NCBI GenBank assembly: GCA_024692715.1
Contig: JAILMH010000043.1
Location: 1 to 45,759 of the forward strand
From: Lachnospiraceae bacterium
GTDB taxonomy: Bacteria; Bacillota; Clostridia; Lachnospirales; Lachnospiraceae
Length of the DNA: 45,759 nucleotides
Direction of reading: 5' to 3'
Part shown: positions 1 through 8,689 of the stretch, in pieces
Position numbering within the stretch: position 1 is the first letter of the stretch
Layout of the letters: each line of letters begins with the position of its first letter
Program-made: the position numbers and the translations under genes
Notes under the pieces: model-generated
Told to the model about the DNA's origin: nothing
Databases searched by the model: none
Seen by the model: the letters and a program-made list of their open reading frames with translations, nothing else

Positions 1-28
1 ATTAAGCAAGAAGGTCACAAAAGCAATA

Positions 29-1336
29 ATGAATTACGAAGAAGCACTGAATTACATCGAATCTACACCTAAATTTTCACCTAAAAAAGTTATTCCGGGC
101 AAAGAGCCCTTTAATCTTGAGACCATCACCGAGCTTTTACACAGGCTCGGTGATCCTCAGGATCATCTTAAATACATTCACGTTGCAGGAACCAACGGCA
201 AAGGCTCAACAGTAGCCTTTATCAGCAGTATCCTGATGGAGAGCGGACTTAAGGTCGGTATTTACACCTCTCCTTTTCTGATAAATTTCACTGAACGAAT
301 CCGCATTGGCAAAGAAGAGATCCCTAAAGATGATCTTGCAAGACTTACAGAAAAAGTCAGTCATCATATAGAAGCCATGAAGGCAGAAGGCCTCAATGCA
401 CCTTCAGAATTTGAAATAGTATGCGCAGTGGCATTTCTTTATTTCCTTGAAAATAATTGTGATATCGTCGTACTTGAGGTAGGACTCGGCGGCCGTCTCG
501 ATGCCACCAATGTCATAAAACATCCTGAGCTTGCAATAATTACCACCATTGCACTCGATCACACAGAAATACTTGGCGATACTCTTGAAAAAATAGCCGG
601 TGAAAAAGCAGGAATCATTAAAGACAACTGTAAGGTACTGCTTTATCCCCAGCCCGACTCAGTAGAAAAAGTCTTTGAAAATGTATGTCACGAAAAAAAT
701 TCTGTTCTGAATAAAGCCGTTCTTCCAACAAAGCTTCTCAGCGCAGATATCACCGGTCAGAGCTTTGAGTTAAGCGCAGGCGGTTTACATAATTACAAAA
801 TATCACTGCTGGGATCTTACCAGATAAACAATGCCGCAATGGCTGTCCAGGCTGCACAGATTCTTAGAAAAAGCGGTTATTCCATAACCGACGAAAACAT
901 TTCTGATGGTCTTTTGCATGCCGAGTGGATGGGACGTTTTGAACTGCTTCAGCAGAAGCCGGATGTGATAATTGACGGAAGTCACAACGAAGAGGGTGTC
1001 GGGGTACTTGCGGAAAGCCTGCACCAGTACTTTAATGATAAGAAGATCTTATTTATCACAGGTGTGCTTGCCGACAAAGCCTACGACAAAATGATGGCTG
1101 AAATAATCCCTCTGGCAAAATGCTTTTATACAGTTACGCCACCTACTCCAAGAGCCTTAAGCTCAGAAGATCTCGCTTCTTATTTACTTGACAATGGCGC
1201 ACCAAAGGCGGTAGCATGTGACCAGCCGGAAAAGGCTTTACGTCAGGCACTTTCCGACGCTTCTGAAGACGATGTTATCTGCGCCTTCGGATCACTTTAC
1301 TACATTGGAGAAATAAGGAGTTTACTTAAAAAATGA
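29..1336 (+). CDS. folC: Bifunctional folylpolyglutamate synthase / dihydrofolate synthase
   Basis: This cytosolic Mur-ligase-family enzyme adds glutamate to dihydropteroate and to folates, using ATP. The 435-residue protein has the expected family length. The ATP-binding P-loop AGTNGKGST lies near residues 53-61 and is followed by the ISSILMESGLKVGIYTSPF stretch that is typical of FolC. The central domain carries VLEVGLGGRLDATN, and the C-terminal domain carries the DGSHNEEGV motif. The start MNYEEALNYIE matches the usual FolC N-terminus; an AAGAAGG ribosome-site-like run lies upstream but rather far away. Its stop overlaps the trmL start by four bases (ATGA), so the two genes are probably translationally coupled. 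The family assignment is secure. The upstream promoter lies outside the window. Confidence 0.96.
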   Translation: MNYEEALNYIESTPKFSPKKVIPGKEPFNLETITELLHRLGDPQDHLKYIHVAGTNGKGSTVAFISSILMESGLKVGIYTSPFLINFTERIRIGKEEIPKDDLARLTEKVSHHIEAMKAEGLNAPSEFEIVCAVAFLYFLENNCDIVVLEVGLGGRLDATNVIKHPELAIITTIALDHTEILGDTLEKIAGEKAGIIKDNCKVLLYPQPDSVEKVFENVCHEKNSVLNKAVLPTKLLSADITGQSFELSAGGLHNYKISLLGSYQINNAAMAVQAAQILRKSGYSITDENISDGLLHAEWMGRFELLQQKPDVIIDGSHNEEGVGVLAESLHQYFNDKKILFITGVLADKAYDKMMAEIIPLAKCFYTVTPPTPRALSSEDLASYLLDNGAPKAVACDQPEKALRQALSDASEDDVICAFGSLYYIGEIRSLLKK

Positions 1337-1827
1337 ATATAATACTTCACGAACCTGAAATCCCGCAGAATACCGGAAATATCGGAAGAACCTGCGTTAA
1401 TGCCCACGCTTCGCTCCATCTTATAGAGCCCCTTGGCTTTATTTTAAGTGATAAAAACATCAAAAGAGCAGGTATGGATTACTGGGACAGACTTGACGTT
1501 CACAGATATATGAACTTTGAAAAATTCAAGGAAGAACATCCTGATGCAAATATCTGGTATGCAACAACTAAAGCTCACCAGACTTATACCGACGTAAAAT
1601 TCGGCCCGGATGACTACATTATGTTCGGCAAAGAAAGCGCCGGTATACCGGAAGAGCTCCTCGTCGACAACGAAGATCACTGTATAAGGATTCCTATGTA
1701 TAAAGGAGAGCGTTCATTAAACCTCTGCAACTCAGTTGCTATAGTTTTATATGAAGCTCTCCGCCAGAACGGTTTCCCTGAGCTCGAGCAGAACGGTGAG
1801 CTCCACCACGAGCACTGGAAACACTGA
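1333..1827 (+). CDS. trmL: tRNA (cytidine(34)-2'-O)-methyltransferase, SPOUT family
   Basis: TrmL methylates the ribose of the wobble nucleotide 34 in certain leucine tRNAs, using SAM. The 164-residue protein is full length. It begins with MNIILHEPEIPQNTGNIGR, the standard N-terminus, and contains the trefoil-knot SAM-binding motifs GKESAGIPEELL (near residues 97-108) and RSLNLCNSVAIVLYEALRQ (near 127-145). The start ATG overlaps the folC stop, and a GGAG sits about 12 bases upstream inside folC. It faces pepT tail to tail across about 30 bases with no convincing terminator hairpin. Family membership is clear; the exact tRNA target is inferred from the family. Confidence 0.94.
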   Translation: MNIILHEPEIPQNTGNIGRTCVNAHASLHLIEPLGFILSDKNIKRAGMDYWDRLDVHRYMNFEKFKEEHPDANIWYATTKAHQTYTDVKFGPDDYIMFGKESAGIPEELLVDNEDHCIRIPMYKGERSLNLCNSVAIVLYEALRQNGFPELEQNGELHHEHWKH

Positions 1828-1858
1828 TCTTTTATTTCATTTGCTTTTATCGAGATTC

Positions 1859-3052
1859 TCAGATCATCTTTGCAATTTCGATAAGAGCATCTGAGCACTT
1901 TTCCATCTCCTGGATGCTTGCGTACTCATAACGTCCATGATAGTTATAACCGCCTGTGCAAAGGTTAGGACATGGAAGTCCTCTCAGTGTGAGCATAGCT
2001 CCGTCTGTACCTCCGCGGATCGGCTCAGAAGTTGCATTTACACCAAGCTTTTCAAATGCCTTCTTGGCATTTTCAATGAGCTCCATGTGATCTTTCATGA
2101 TAGTGATCATATTGTAGTACTGATCTCTCATTTCGATCTCGAAGGTTCCTTCACCCTCTCTCATGTTTAAGAAGCTTCCGATCTTTTCGATCATTTCCTT
2201 ACGCTTCTCAAAAATATCCCTGTCGTGATCACGAATGATATAAGAAAGCTCTGCCTCTTCAACATCACCCTTCATTGACTCAAGGAAATAAAAGCCTTCA
2301 TAGCCCTCAGTATATTCAGGCTTTTCATTTGAAGGAAGCATTGCATTGAACTCCATAGCCATCTCAAGGGCATTCTTCATAATTCCCTTGGCGCTGCCCG
2401 GATGTACGCTCTTTCCATGTACATGTACCTTTGCTGCAGCAGCGTTAAAGTTCTCATACTCGATGATTCCAAGCTTTCCGCCGTCAACTGTATAAGCTTC
2501 AGGTGCTCCGAATTTCTCAATATCAAAGTACTCTGTACCGGCACCGATCTCCTCATCCGGTGTGAAAGCGATCCTTACCTCTCTGTGCTTTACCTCAGGA
2601 TGTGTAAGGAAATACTCTGCCATCTGCATGATCTCAGCAACTCCGGCCTTATCATCTGCGCCAAGAAGAGTTGTTCCGTCTGTGGCAATGATGTCCTCAC
2701 CGAAATGATTAAGAAGCTCAGGATACTCCTCTGTTTTAAGGAGACTGTCTTTGCCGTCGAAGTTCTCGATGATCCTTGGCTTTACATTTGCACCGCTTAC
2801 TGCTGGTGATGTATCCATATGTGCAATGAATCCGATCGCAGGCTTTTCTCCGGGAATAGTTGCATATATGTAGCAATGCTCCTCGTCATAAATAATATTT
2901 GAAGCCCCCATCTCTTCTAATTCAGCCTTGAGGACCTTTGCCAGGTCATGCTGTTTCATTGTAGAAGGTGATGTTGTACTTTCCTCACTTGATTGCGTGT
3001 CAATTTTCACATATTTGAAAAACCTATCAATCAATTTCTGATTTTTGATCAT
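1859..3052 (-). CDS. pepT: Peptidase T (tripeptide aminopeptidase)
   Basis: PepT is a di-zinc M20-family exopeptidase that removes the N-terminal residue of tripeptides in the cytosol, recycling imported or internal peptides. The 397-residue protein shows the M20 metal-site motifs in order: AHMDTSP, LLGADDKAG, FTPDEEIGAGTEYFD, the dimerisation-domain segment VHVHGKSVHPGSAKG, and the C-terminal RGGTDGAMLTLRG. Length and motif order match PepT rather than PepV or DapE. A GGAGG (3063-3067) precedes the ATG. The gene is transcribed alone and diverges from purC across about 140 bases. Confidence 0.95.
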   Translation of the reverse strand: MIKNQKLIDRFFKYVKIDTQSSEESTTSPSTMKQHDLAKVLKAELEEMGASNIIYDEEHCYIYATIPGEKPAIGFIAHMDTSPAVSGANVKPRIIENFDGKDSLLKTEEYPELLNHFGEDIIATDGTTLLGADDKAGVAEIMQMAEYFLTHPEVKHREVRIAFTPDEEIGAGTEYFDIEKFGAPEAYTVDGGKLGIIEYENFNAAAAKVHVHGKSVHPGSAKGIMKNALEMAMEFNAMLPSNEKPEYTEGYEGFYFLESMKGDVEEAELSYIIRDHDRDIFEKRKEMIEKIGSFLNMREGEGTFEIEMRDQYYNMITIMKDHMELIENAKKAFEKLGVNATSEPIRGGTDGAMLTLRGLPCPNLCTGGYNYHGRYEYASIQEMEKCSDALIEIAKMI

Positions 3053-3103
3053 ATTTAATATACCTCCAAAAAAAATTTCCTCTAAAGTATATCACATTTC
3101 TAA

Positions 3104-3133
3104 TAGACAATTGTATTCATTCGGGGGTATACT
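3104..3133 (+). promoter_or_regulatory. Probable sigma-A promoter for purC
   Basis: TAGACA (3104-3109) and TATACT (3128-3133) are separated by 18 bases. This places a start site about 50 bases before the preferred purC ATG. The -10 is a strong match and the -35 a fair one. No purine riboswitch fold was recognised in this leader. Confidence 0.4.
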
Positions 3134-3194
3134 AGCCTTGTTGTTTAAAACTTAATACATGATTTTTTGTTCCTGTAAGGAGGAGACAAGACCC

Positions 3195-4067
3195 ATGAAA
3201 GAATTCAAGCCCGTTAAAGAAGGTAAAGTCCGTGAGATTTATGACAACGGTGATTCACTGATTATGGTTGCAACAGACCGTATATCTGCATTCGACGTTA
3301 TCTTAAAGAACAAGGTTACCAACAAAGGTAAAGTTCTCACCCAGATGTCACGTTTCTGGTTCGATCTTACAAACGACATCCTTCCTAATCACATGCTCAG
3401 CACAGACGTAAAGGATATGCCGGAATTTTTCCAGAATGAGAAATTCGAAGGAAGAAGCATGCTCTGCAAGAAGCTTACAATGCTTCCTGTCGAGTGTATC
3501 GTCCGCGGCTATATCACAGGAAGCGGCTGGGCAAGCTATCAGGAAAACGGTACTGTATGCGGTATCAAGCTTCCGGAAGGCTTAAAGGAATGTGATAAGC
3601 TCCCTGAGCCTATCTACACACCTAGCACAAAGGCAGAAATTGGTGATCACGACGAAAACATCGACTTTGAGAAGAGCATCACCGTTCTCGAAAAAGAATT
3701 CCCGGGTCACGGCGAAGAATACGCAAAGGCACTTCGCGATAACACTATCGCCCTTTACAAAAAGTGTGCAGACTACGCCCTCAAGCGCGGTATCATCATT
3801 GCTGACACAAAGTTCGAATTTGGTCTTGATGAGAACGGAAATGTTGTTCTTGGTGATGAGATGCTCACACCTGATTCAAGCCGTTTCTGGCCGGTAGAAG
3901 GCTACGAAAGCGGACATTCACAGCCATCATTTGATAAGCAGTTTGTTCGTGACTGGCTCAAGGCTAATCCGGAAAGCGATTACAACCTCCCTCAGGACGT
4001 CATTGATAAAACCATCGACAAATATCTTGAGGCATATAAACTCCTTACAGGCAGCGATCTCGCTTAA
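3195..4067 (+). CDS. purC: Phosphoribosylaminoimidazole-succinocarboxamide synthase (SAICAR synthase)
   Basis: PurC joins aspartate to CAIR, using ATP, in de novo purine synthesis. The signature motifs are KEGKVREIYD, DRISAFDVILKN, the VECIVRGYITGSGW segment, DTKFEFG and LTPDSSRFWP. The 290-residue protein belongs to the longer, yeast Ade1-like type, with the C-terminal GHSQPSFDKQFVRDWL segment, rather than the roughly 240-residue enterobacterial type. I placed the start at the ATG at 3195 because AAGGAGGAG (3178-3186) precedes it at ideal spacing; a frame-compatible ATG at 3159 would put that ribosome site inside the gene. It stands alone here, without other pur genes beside it. Confidence 0.95.
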   Translation: MKEFKPVKEGKVREIYDNGDSLIMVATDRISAFDVILKNKVTNKGKVLTQMSRFWFDLTNDILPNHMLSTDVKDMPEFFQNEKFEGRSMLCKKLTMLPVECIVRGYITGSGWASYQENGTVCGIKLPEGLKECDKLPEPIYTPSTKAEIGDHDENIDFEKSITVLEKEFPGHGEEYAKALRDNTIALYKKCADYALKRGIIIADTKFEFGLDENGNVVLGDEMLTPDSSRFWPVEGYESGHSQPSFDKQFVRDWLKANPESDYNLPQDVIDKTIDKYLEAYKLLTGSDLA

Positions 4068-4156
4068 AAAGTATATCCATTGCTTAATCTTTTTATAAAA
4101 TTTATGTAAACTCAACAACGGCCTATGTTTTTCATTGCCGACATATTCGTATTAGC

Positions 4157-4185
4157 TTGAAAAATCTACTGTTTTATATTAAAAT
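4157..4185 (+). promoter_or_regulatory. Promoter of the ferredoxin gene
   Basis: TTGAAA (4157-4162) and TAAAAT (4180-4185) are separated by 17 bases, a near-consensus sigma-A promoter. The implied start site is near 4192, followed by a short leader containing an inverted repeat and an AGGAGG ribosome site. Confidence 0.62.
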
Positions 4186-4194
4186 AGCTTGAGA

Positions 4195-4212
4195 CTGACA
4201 AATAATTGTCAG
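4195..4212 (+). promoter_or_regulatory. Inverted repeat in the ferredoxin leader
   Basis: CTGACA (4195-4200) and TGTCAG (4207-4212) form perfect 6-base arms around AATAAT, just downstream of the predicted start site. It could be an operator, or a 5'-end hairpin that stabilises a short abundant mRNA. The sequence does not decide between these. Confidence 0.45.
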
Positions 4213-4251
4213 AAAAGTTGTTGTATGTTTATTTTATAGGAGGAATTCAAA

Positions 4252-4422
4252 ATGGCTCACGTAATTAGTGATGATTGTGTATCTTGTGGTGCATGCGCTT
4301 CTACATGTCCTGTAGGCGCTATTTCTGAAGGCGACGGAAAGTACGTTGTTGACGCTAGCACTTGCATCGATTGTGGTGCTTGCGAAGCTGGCTGCCCAAC
4401 AGGCGCTATCGCAGCAGAATAA
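4252..4422 (+). CDS. Small 2[4Fe-4S] ferredoxin
   Basis: This 56-residue protein is a clostridial-type ferredoxin, a soluble low-potential electron carrier. It has two classic cluster motifs: CVSCGACASTCPVGAI (near residues 9-24) and CIDCGACEAGCPTGAI (near 38-53). All eight cysteines and both prolines are present, and the two halves are visibly repeated. AGGAGG (4238-4243) precedes the ATG. The gene is flanked by its own promoter (4157-4185) and a strong terminator (4444-4482), so it is monocistronic. It falls below a 60-residue cutoff and is easily missed. Its partner enzyme cannot be deduced from the neighbours. Confidence 0.96.
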   Translation: MAHVISDDCVSCGACASTCPVGAISEGDGKYVVDASTCIDCGACEAGCPTGAIAAE

Positions 4423-4443
4423 TTAATTTATAATATGGCTTAG

Positions 4444-4482
4444 AAAAAGCTGTGAAAGGCAAACGTCTTTCACAGCTTTTTT
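4444..4482 (+). terminator. Rho-independent terminator after the ferredoxin gene
   Basis: AAAAAGCTGTGAAAG (4444-4458) pairs perfectly with CTTTCACAGCTTTTT (4467-4481) around an 8-base loop and runs into a T tract. The A-rich 5' side means it could also work on the minus strand. Confidence 0.9.
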
Positions 4483-4499
4483 CTTTTTCAGATCTGCAT

Positions 4500-4541
4500 A
4501 AAAAAGCTGCGAAAAATGGAGCTTAACCCATTTTCCACAGC
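4500..4541 (-). terminator. Rho-independent terminator after ddl
   Basis: Read on the minus strand, GCTGTGGAAAATGG (4528-4541) pairs with CCATTTTTCGCAGC (4506-4519), with one G-U and one A-C position, followed by six T (4500-4505). It lies just past the ddl stop and back to back with the ferredoxin terminator, with a related stem sequence. Confidence 0.85.
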
Positions 4542-4547
4542 ACTGAT

Positions 4548-5594
4548 TTACTTATACTTTTTCATTGAAACATCAATGAGGAGCTGACAAAGATTAGGGA
4601 AATCAATTCCAACCGCAGCAGCTTCCTGCGGAACAAGACTTGTAGGAGTCATTCCCGGAAGTGTATTTGCTTCAAGGCAGTATGCATTTCCGTTCTCATC
4701 CATCATGAAGTCCATTCTCGCATAGCTTTCCATTCCAAGGGCATTATATACATCAACAGCGATCTTCTGGATCTTCTCTGTAGCCTCAGCTGAAATTTCT
4801 GCAGGACATGTTTCAACTGTACTTCCGGCCTGATATTTGTTCTTATAATCATAAAAGCCCTGCTTAGGAGCGATCTCAACGATCGGATAAGGCTTTCCGT
4901 CAATTACAGCACAGGTAAACTCTCTGCCCTTAATATAGCGCTCAATAAGCACATCAGTTCCATACTTGTAGGCCTGAACAAGATTCTTTTTGTACTCTTC
5001 CTCTGTCTTAGGTATGTAAACACCTACTGACGAACCGCCGGCCTCTGTTTTGATAACACATGGAAGACCAAACGGTGAAGGCTTTTCCTCATCACCCTTT
5101 TCTGCCTCTTTCCACTCAGGTGTAGGAAGCTTCTTTGCATCAAGCATTACCTTTGTATAATACTTATCCATAGCAAGCGCAGAGCTTATATAGCCTGTTC
5201 CTGTATACTTTACACCGAAAAGATCAAGTGCTGCCTGAACCTTACCATTCTCTCCGTCTCCTCCGTGAAGAGCAAGAAAAGTTATGTCAGCAGCCTGACA
5301 GATTTCGATGACATGAGGTCCGAAGTAGCTGTCTGAGCTGCATGGACGCTGAGCCTTGATCGCCTCGATATCCGGATCTGCATCTGTAATGGCTTTAATA
5401 TCCGCAGCCCAGTCTCTGTCTACTGTAAAAAGTGAATTTACATCATTGGCATCTAATCCGCTGTATCCATAAAATACATCGATAAGGATAACATCATGTC
5501 CAAGCTTCTTAAGTGCCTTATATACCATAGAACCAGATACAAAAGATACGTCTCTCTCTGTTGAAGTTCCTCCTGCAAGTACGACAATCTTCAT
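4548..5594 (-). CDS. ddl: D-alanine--D-alanine ligase
   Basis: Ddl makes the D-Ala-D-Ala dipeptide for peptidoglycan, using ATP in the cytosol. The 348-residue ATP-grasp protein carries the N-terminal VVLAGGTSTERDVSFVSG motif, LALHGGDGENG, CVIKTEAGGSSVGV, and the metal-binding RMDFMMDENGNAYCLEANTLP near the C-terminus, written here in two motifs: RMDFMMDENG and LEANTLPGMT. The omega-loop segment FYDYKNKYQAGST keeps the tyrosine of true D-Ala-D-Ala ligases, so this is not a VanA-type D-Ala-D-Lac enzyme. It is the last gene of a minus-strand run. Its start lies two bases after the stop of the upstream membrane-protein gene, with AAAGGAAA inside that gene as ribosome site. A terminator follows. 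Confidence 0.95.
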   Translation of the reverse strand: MKIVVLAGGTSTERDVSFVSGSMVYKALKKLGHDVILIDVFYGYSGLDANDVNSLFTVDRDWAADIKAITDADPDIEAIKAQRPCSSDSYFGPHVIEICQAADITFLALHGGDGENGKVQAALDLFGVKYTGTGYISSALAMDKYYTKVMLDAKKLPTPEWKEAEKGDEEKPSPFGLPCVIKTEAGGSSVGVYIPKTEEEYKKNLVQAYKYGTDVLIERYIKGREFTCAVIDGKPYPIVEIAPKQGFYDYKNKYQAGSTVETCPAEISAEATEKIQKIAVDVYNALGMESYARMDFMMDENGNAYCLEANTLPGMTPTSLVPQEAAAVGIDFPNLCQLLIDVSMKKYK

Positions 5595-5596
5595 AA

Positions 5597-7243
5597 TTAT
5601 TTATTTCCTTTCAAAATCAACAAGTTACTTTTACATCTGCTTTGGTATAATACTGCAAAGATCAGCAATATCATCACTGCGGCAGAAACTGCGGTGGACA
5701 ACAGCTGAAGCGTTGTTCCTTTATAAAATACCCGGATCTCTCCGGCGCCCTGCGTGTGTACTCTTACGCGCCCGTTTTCTCCATCGCCGCTGATCTGAAG
5801 CTCATTTCCTTTAGAATCCTCTGCTGCATAGCCTTTGTAATAAACAAAAGGTACATCAAGGTATTTTTCACTTCCGTCAGACACGACTCTGAGTTCATTC
5901 CTCTCTCTTTTAACTTCAATCTCAGAATCATTGTCAGTATACGCCACCCCTGCGTCTTTAACAAGTTTATTTCTTTCAGCATTTACCGGAAGCCATTCTC
6001 CTCCGATGACTTCTGCTGTGTATGGAGCATAGCTGAAATAATCTCCCGAGTATGAATAATAGCCCTGATCATTGCTTTCAAAATTTCCTATAGCCGATAT
6101 AGCCATTGTGATCAAAACAGCCATGATCGCTATCTCTGATGAAAGATTGCTTCTCTTTACAAATTCACAGATATAAATTCCTCCGGCAACTGCGAGAAGC
6201 GGAGAAGCTGCGATGAATAGTCTCCACGGGAACTGGATAAATCCGAGAAAACGCGCGAGCCTTGCCCACGGGAAAAATCCCGTCGTACAAAGGGCAAAAA
6301 GAAGTCCCATCACCATGCACATATCTGCAAATTTTATGATATCACTCTTTCTCTTGATAAACACTCTTGGCAGCACAGCTGCAAAAACCGCCCAGCCCGC
6401 GTTATTATATGCACTTCCGAAAACATTTCTTAAAAGAAGCTTTTCATAATTCAAGTCAAAAGAATCCTGCGTATATTTAAGTACCTGCGAACTCATCTGC
6501 TCTATCATCGGTATCCAGTAATACGCTGTAAGCATCAGCACGATGATTGCTGTAAGAAAAAGCCTCATAAGCATGACCGGTTTTGCTATTATCTTTTTTA
6601 TACTGATCAGCACCGCCAGCACGCAGAGTCCAACGCAGAATACCGTTGTAAGAGTGTGACAGAGTACCACTCCGGTCATTCCGATTCCAAGAAACCAGGG
6701 TTTTTCGCACTCCTTATACATAAAATCCCAGAGACCATATATCACGAACGGAATAAATATCATCGCAGTGAACTCTCCCACTGCACTTCTTGTATATATA
6801 TCCTCAATGTGATACTGACAAAGCGTAAATATGACCGCTGCAATAAGCGCGCTCTGTCTTTTCTCAGTGATCATTTTTGTGCAGAAATACGCACTTAAAA
6901 AACCCAGTATTATCGTCAATGCGACAAAAATATGGTATGAAAGATTTATTCCTACGCCTGCAGCTCTGAGAATAGCCGGAATATACGTCAGTGTATCCGG
7001 ATAAAACATCGAGCTCGCATAACCTTCACCACCGAAAAAAAGTACATTAACACGCAGAAAAGGGAGTCCTTCACGGATTCCCTCTGCCAATGCTTCAATA
7101 CGGAGAAGGTGATAAATTACATCATGACCATTTATACAATTCACAGTGAAAAGCGGAAGACACGCTATCAGCATGGTTATCAGAAAAACCGGCCAGAAGC
7201 CTTCTCTTCCTGTGAATAATTTTCCGTATTTCTTTAAGTTCAT
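5597..7243 (-). CDS. Large multi-pass membrane protein, PTPS-related / GT-C-like
   Basis: This 548-residue protein has about ten to twelve hydrophobic segments, starting with FWPVFLITMLIACLPLF and ending with a helix near residues 515-535. The first loop contains NGHDVIYHLLRIEALAEGI, which resembles the start of the '6-pyruvoyl-tetrahydropterin synthase-related' membrane family. That family has a GT-C-like layout, with an acidic first loop and a C-terminal extracytoplasmic beta-rich part. No pterin enzyme activity should be read from the family name. By analogy it may move or transfer a lipid-linked sugar or another envelope component; this is inference. It sits between a sensor kinase and ddl with very short gaps (5 and 2 bases), pointing to a role at the cell envelope. 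Confidence 0.7.
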   Translation of the reverse strand: MNLKKYGKLFTGREGFWPVFLITMLIACLPLFTVNCINGHDVIYHLLRIEALAEGIREGLPFLRVNVLFFGGEGYASSMFYPDTLTYIPAILRAAGVGINLSYHIFVALTIILGFLSAYFCTKMITEKRQSALIAAVIFTLCQYHIEDIYTRSAVGEFTAMIFIPFVIYGLWDFMYKECEKPWFLGIGMTGVVLCHTLTTVFCVGLCVLAVLISIKKIIAKPVMLMRLFLTAIIVLMLTAYYWIPMIEQMSSQVLKYTQDSFDLNYEKLLLRNVFGSAYNNAGWAVFAAVLPRVFIKRKSDIIKFADMCMVMGLLFALCTTGFFPWARLARFLGFIQFPWRLFIAASPLLAVAGGIYICEFVKRSNLSSEIAIMAVLITMAISAIGNFESNDQGYYSYSGDYFSYAPYTAEVIGGEWLPVNAERNKLVKDAGVAYTDNDSEIEVKRERNELRVVSDGSEKYLDVPFVYYKGYAAEDSKGNELQISGDGENGRVRVHTQGAGEIRVFYKGTTLQLLSTAVSAAVMILLIFAVLYQSRCKSNLLILKGNK

Positions 7244-7248
7244 AAATT

Positions 7249-8679
7249 TTATCGTTCCTTGTCTTTCTTACTCTTGGCCAGAGTAAAGATAAATTCTGTA
7301 CCGACACCCTCCGTGGAAATTACATTAATGTTTTCGCTATGTGCCTGAATAATTTCCTTTACAATGGAAAGTCCAAGTCCCGTTCCCTTTTTATCCTTAC
7401 CTCTGGAAAGGTCTGTTTTATAAAAACGATCAAATACTTTGCCGACGGACTCCTTTGGAATACCAATTCCCGAATCCCTTACAGACACAAATACCTTTTC
7501 ATTTTTGATCGTAGTCTCTATCTTGATGATAGAATTATTATAAGAGAACTTGATCGCATTATCCAAAAGATTATAAAGTACCTGCTGTATCTTACTCATG
7601 TCCGCATGGACTATGAGCGTAGAACCTGTAAGGACCAACTCAATGGAGATCTTCTTTTCTTTACAGATTCCTCCGAAGGTCTCTGCAGTTCTCTTTATGA
7701 TCCCGTTTATATCGAAATCAGCAAGTTCAAGAACCATTCCCTTTTTATCAAAGGTATTTAACTCAAGCAGGCCATTTGTCAGCTTCGTAAGTCTCTGCGT
7801 CTCGTTAACGACTATAGTCAGATACTTCTCATACATCTCAGGCGGAATGGTTCCATCTATCATCGCTTCCAGGTATCCTCTTATGGATGTGAGCGGAGAC
7901 CTGAAATCATGAGATACATTTGCGATGAATTTTTTCTGATTATCCTCTGACTGCGCTATCTGGTGCGCCATATAGTTAAGTGTCGCCGTCAGATAGCTCA
8001 TCTCATCATGCGCTCCGGACTCCTTCACCTGATAAGTAAGATTGCCCGCCGCATATTCTTCAGCCGCCTTAGTTACCCTGTTAAGCGGCAGATAAACAGC
8101 AAATGTAAACACTCCAATGATTATCAATGACAGCAAAAGAATGATTCCCAAAGCTATATACGTGATATTCAGGATCTCATTTCTTGAAGCCACAATACTG
8201 CTGAGCGGCTGATGGATCACCACATACCCTATTACCTTAAAATTCGAGGTGATAGGCGAAAATACTGACAGCATATCCACATCGAACGCATCATAAAAAT
8301 TTCCTGTCATATAGTACGTCCCGGACGCAGATGGATCAAATTCACTGTATATTCTTTCATCATCACTTTCCTTGGCTCTGGAGTCAAACAACACCTTTGA
8401 AGAATTATTTATCACCCAGATATCGGCGGAAATATATGTATCTATAGCCTTCAACTGAGCTTCAGCCGCTTCTGCTCCGTCTGCGTCATTGGAATATATC
8501 CGCAGAGCATAGTTCGAAGCCACCAGCTGAGCCTCCCTGTAAAGTGAATCCGCCTGAACCCTTGTCAGATGCTTAAGTATCATCTGACTCGTGAATGTGG
8601 CGATTGTTATAAAAGCTAAAATGCCGAAAAGTATATATCCGCCAAGAAACTTGAGATAAAGTGTTCGTCTCATTTTCAT
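7249..8679 (-). CDS. Sensor histidine kinase without an adjacent response regulator
   Basis: This is a 476-residue membrane kinase. It has an N-terminal transmembrane helix (near residues 11-32), an extracytoplasmic sensor region (about 33-165), a second helix (about 170-195) and a HAMP segment. The phospho-acceptor box is VSHDFRSPLTSIRGY (near 254-268), and the ATPase domain carries an N box (LLDNAIKFSYNN), a G1 box (DSGIGIPKE) and a G2 box (KGTGLGLSI). All catalytic boxes are intact. The gene lies 10 bases downstream of an aminotransferase gene and 5 bases upstream of a membrane-protein gene, but no regulator gene is next to it. The partner must therefore be elsewhere. The neighbourhood (envelope protein, Ddl, VanW) suggests an envelope signal; this is inference. 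Confidence 0.9.
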   Translation of the reverse strand: MKMRRTLYLKFLGGYILFGILAFITIATFTSQMILKHLTRVQADSLYREAQLVASNYALRIYSNDADGAEAAEAQLKAIDTYISADIWVINNSSKVLFDSRAKESDDERIYSEFDPSASGTYYMTGNFYDAFDVDMLSVFSPITSNFKVIGYVVIHQPLSSIVASRNEILNITYIALGIILLLSLIIIGVFTFAVYLPLNRVTKAAEEYAAGNLTYQVKESGAHDEMSYLTATLNYMAHQIAQSEDNQKKFIANVSHDFRSPLTSIRGYLEAMIDGTIPPEMYEKYLTIVVNETQRLTKLTNGLLELNTFDKKGMVLELADFDINGIIKRTAETFGGICKEKKISIELVLTGSTLIVHADMSKIQQVLYNLLDNAIKFSYNNSIIKIETTIKNEKVFVSVRDSGIGIPKESVGKVFDRFYKTDLSRGKDKKGTGLGLSIVKEIIQAHSENINVISTEGVGTEFIFTLAKSKKDKER

Positions 8680-8689
8680 GGCTTTTTCC

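Noticed and set aside
3053..3194. Purine riboswitch before purC
   Set aside because: The leader is too short and lacks the conserved loop-loop sequences.
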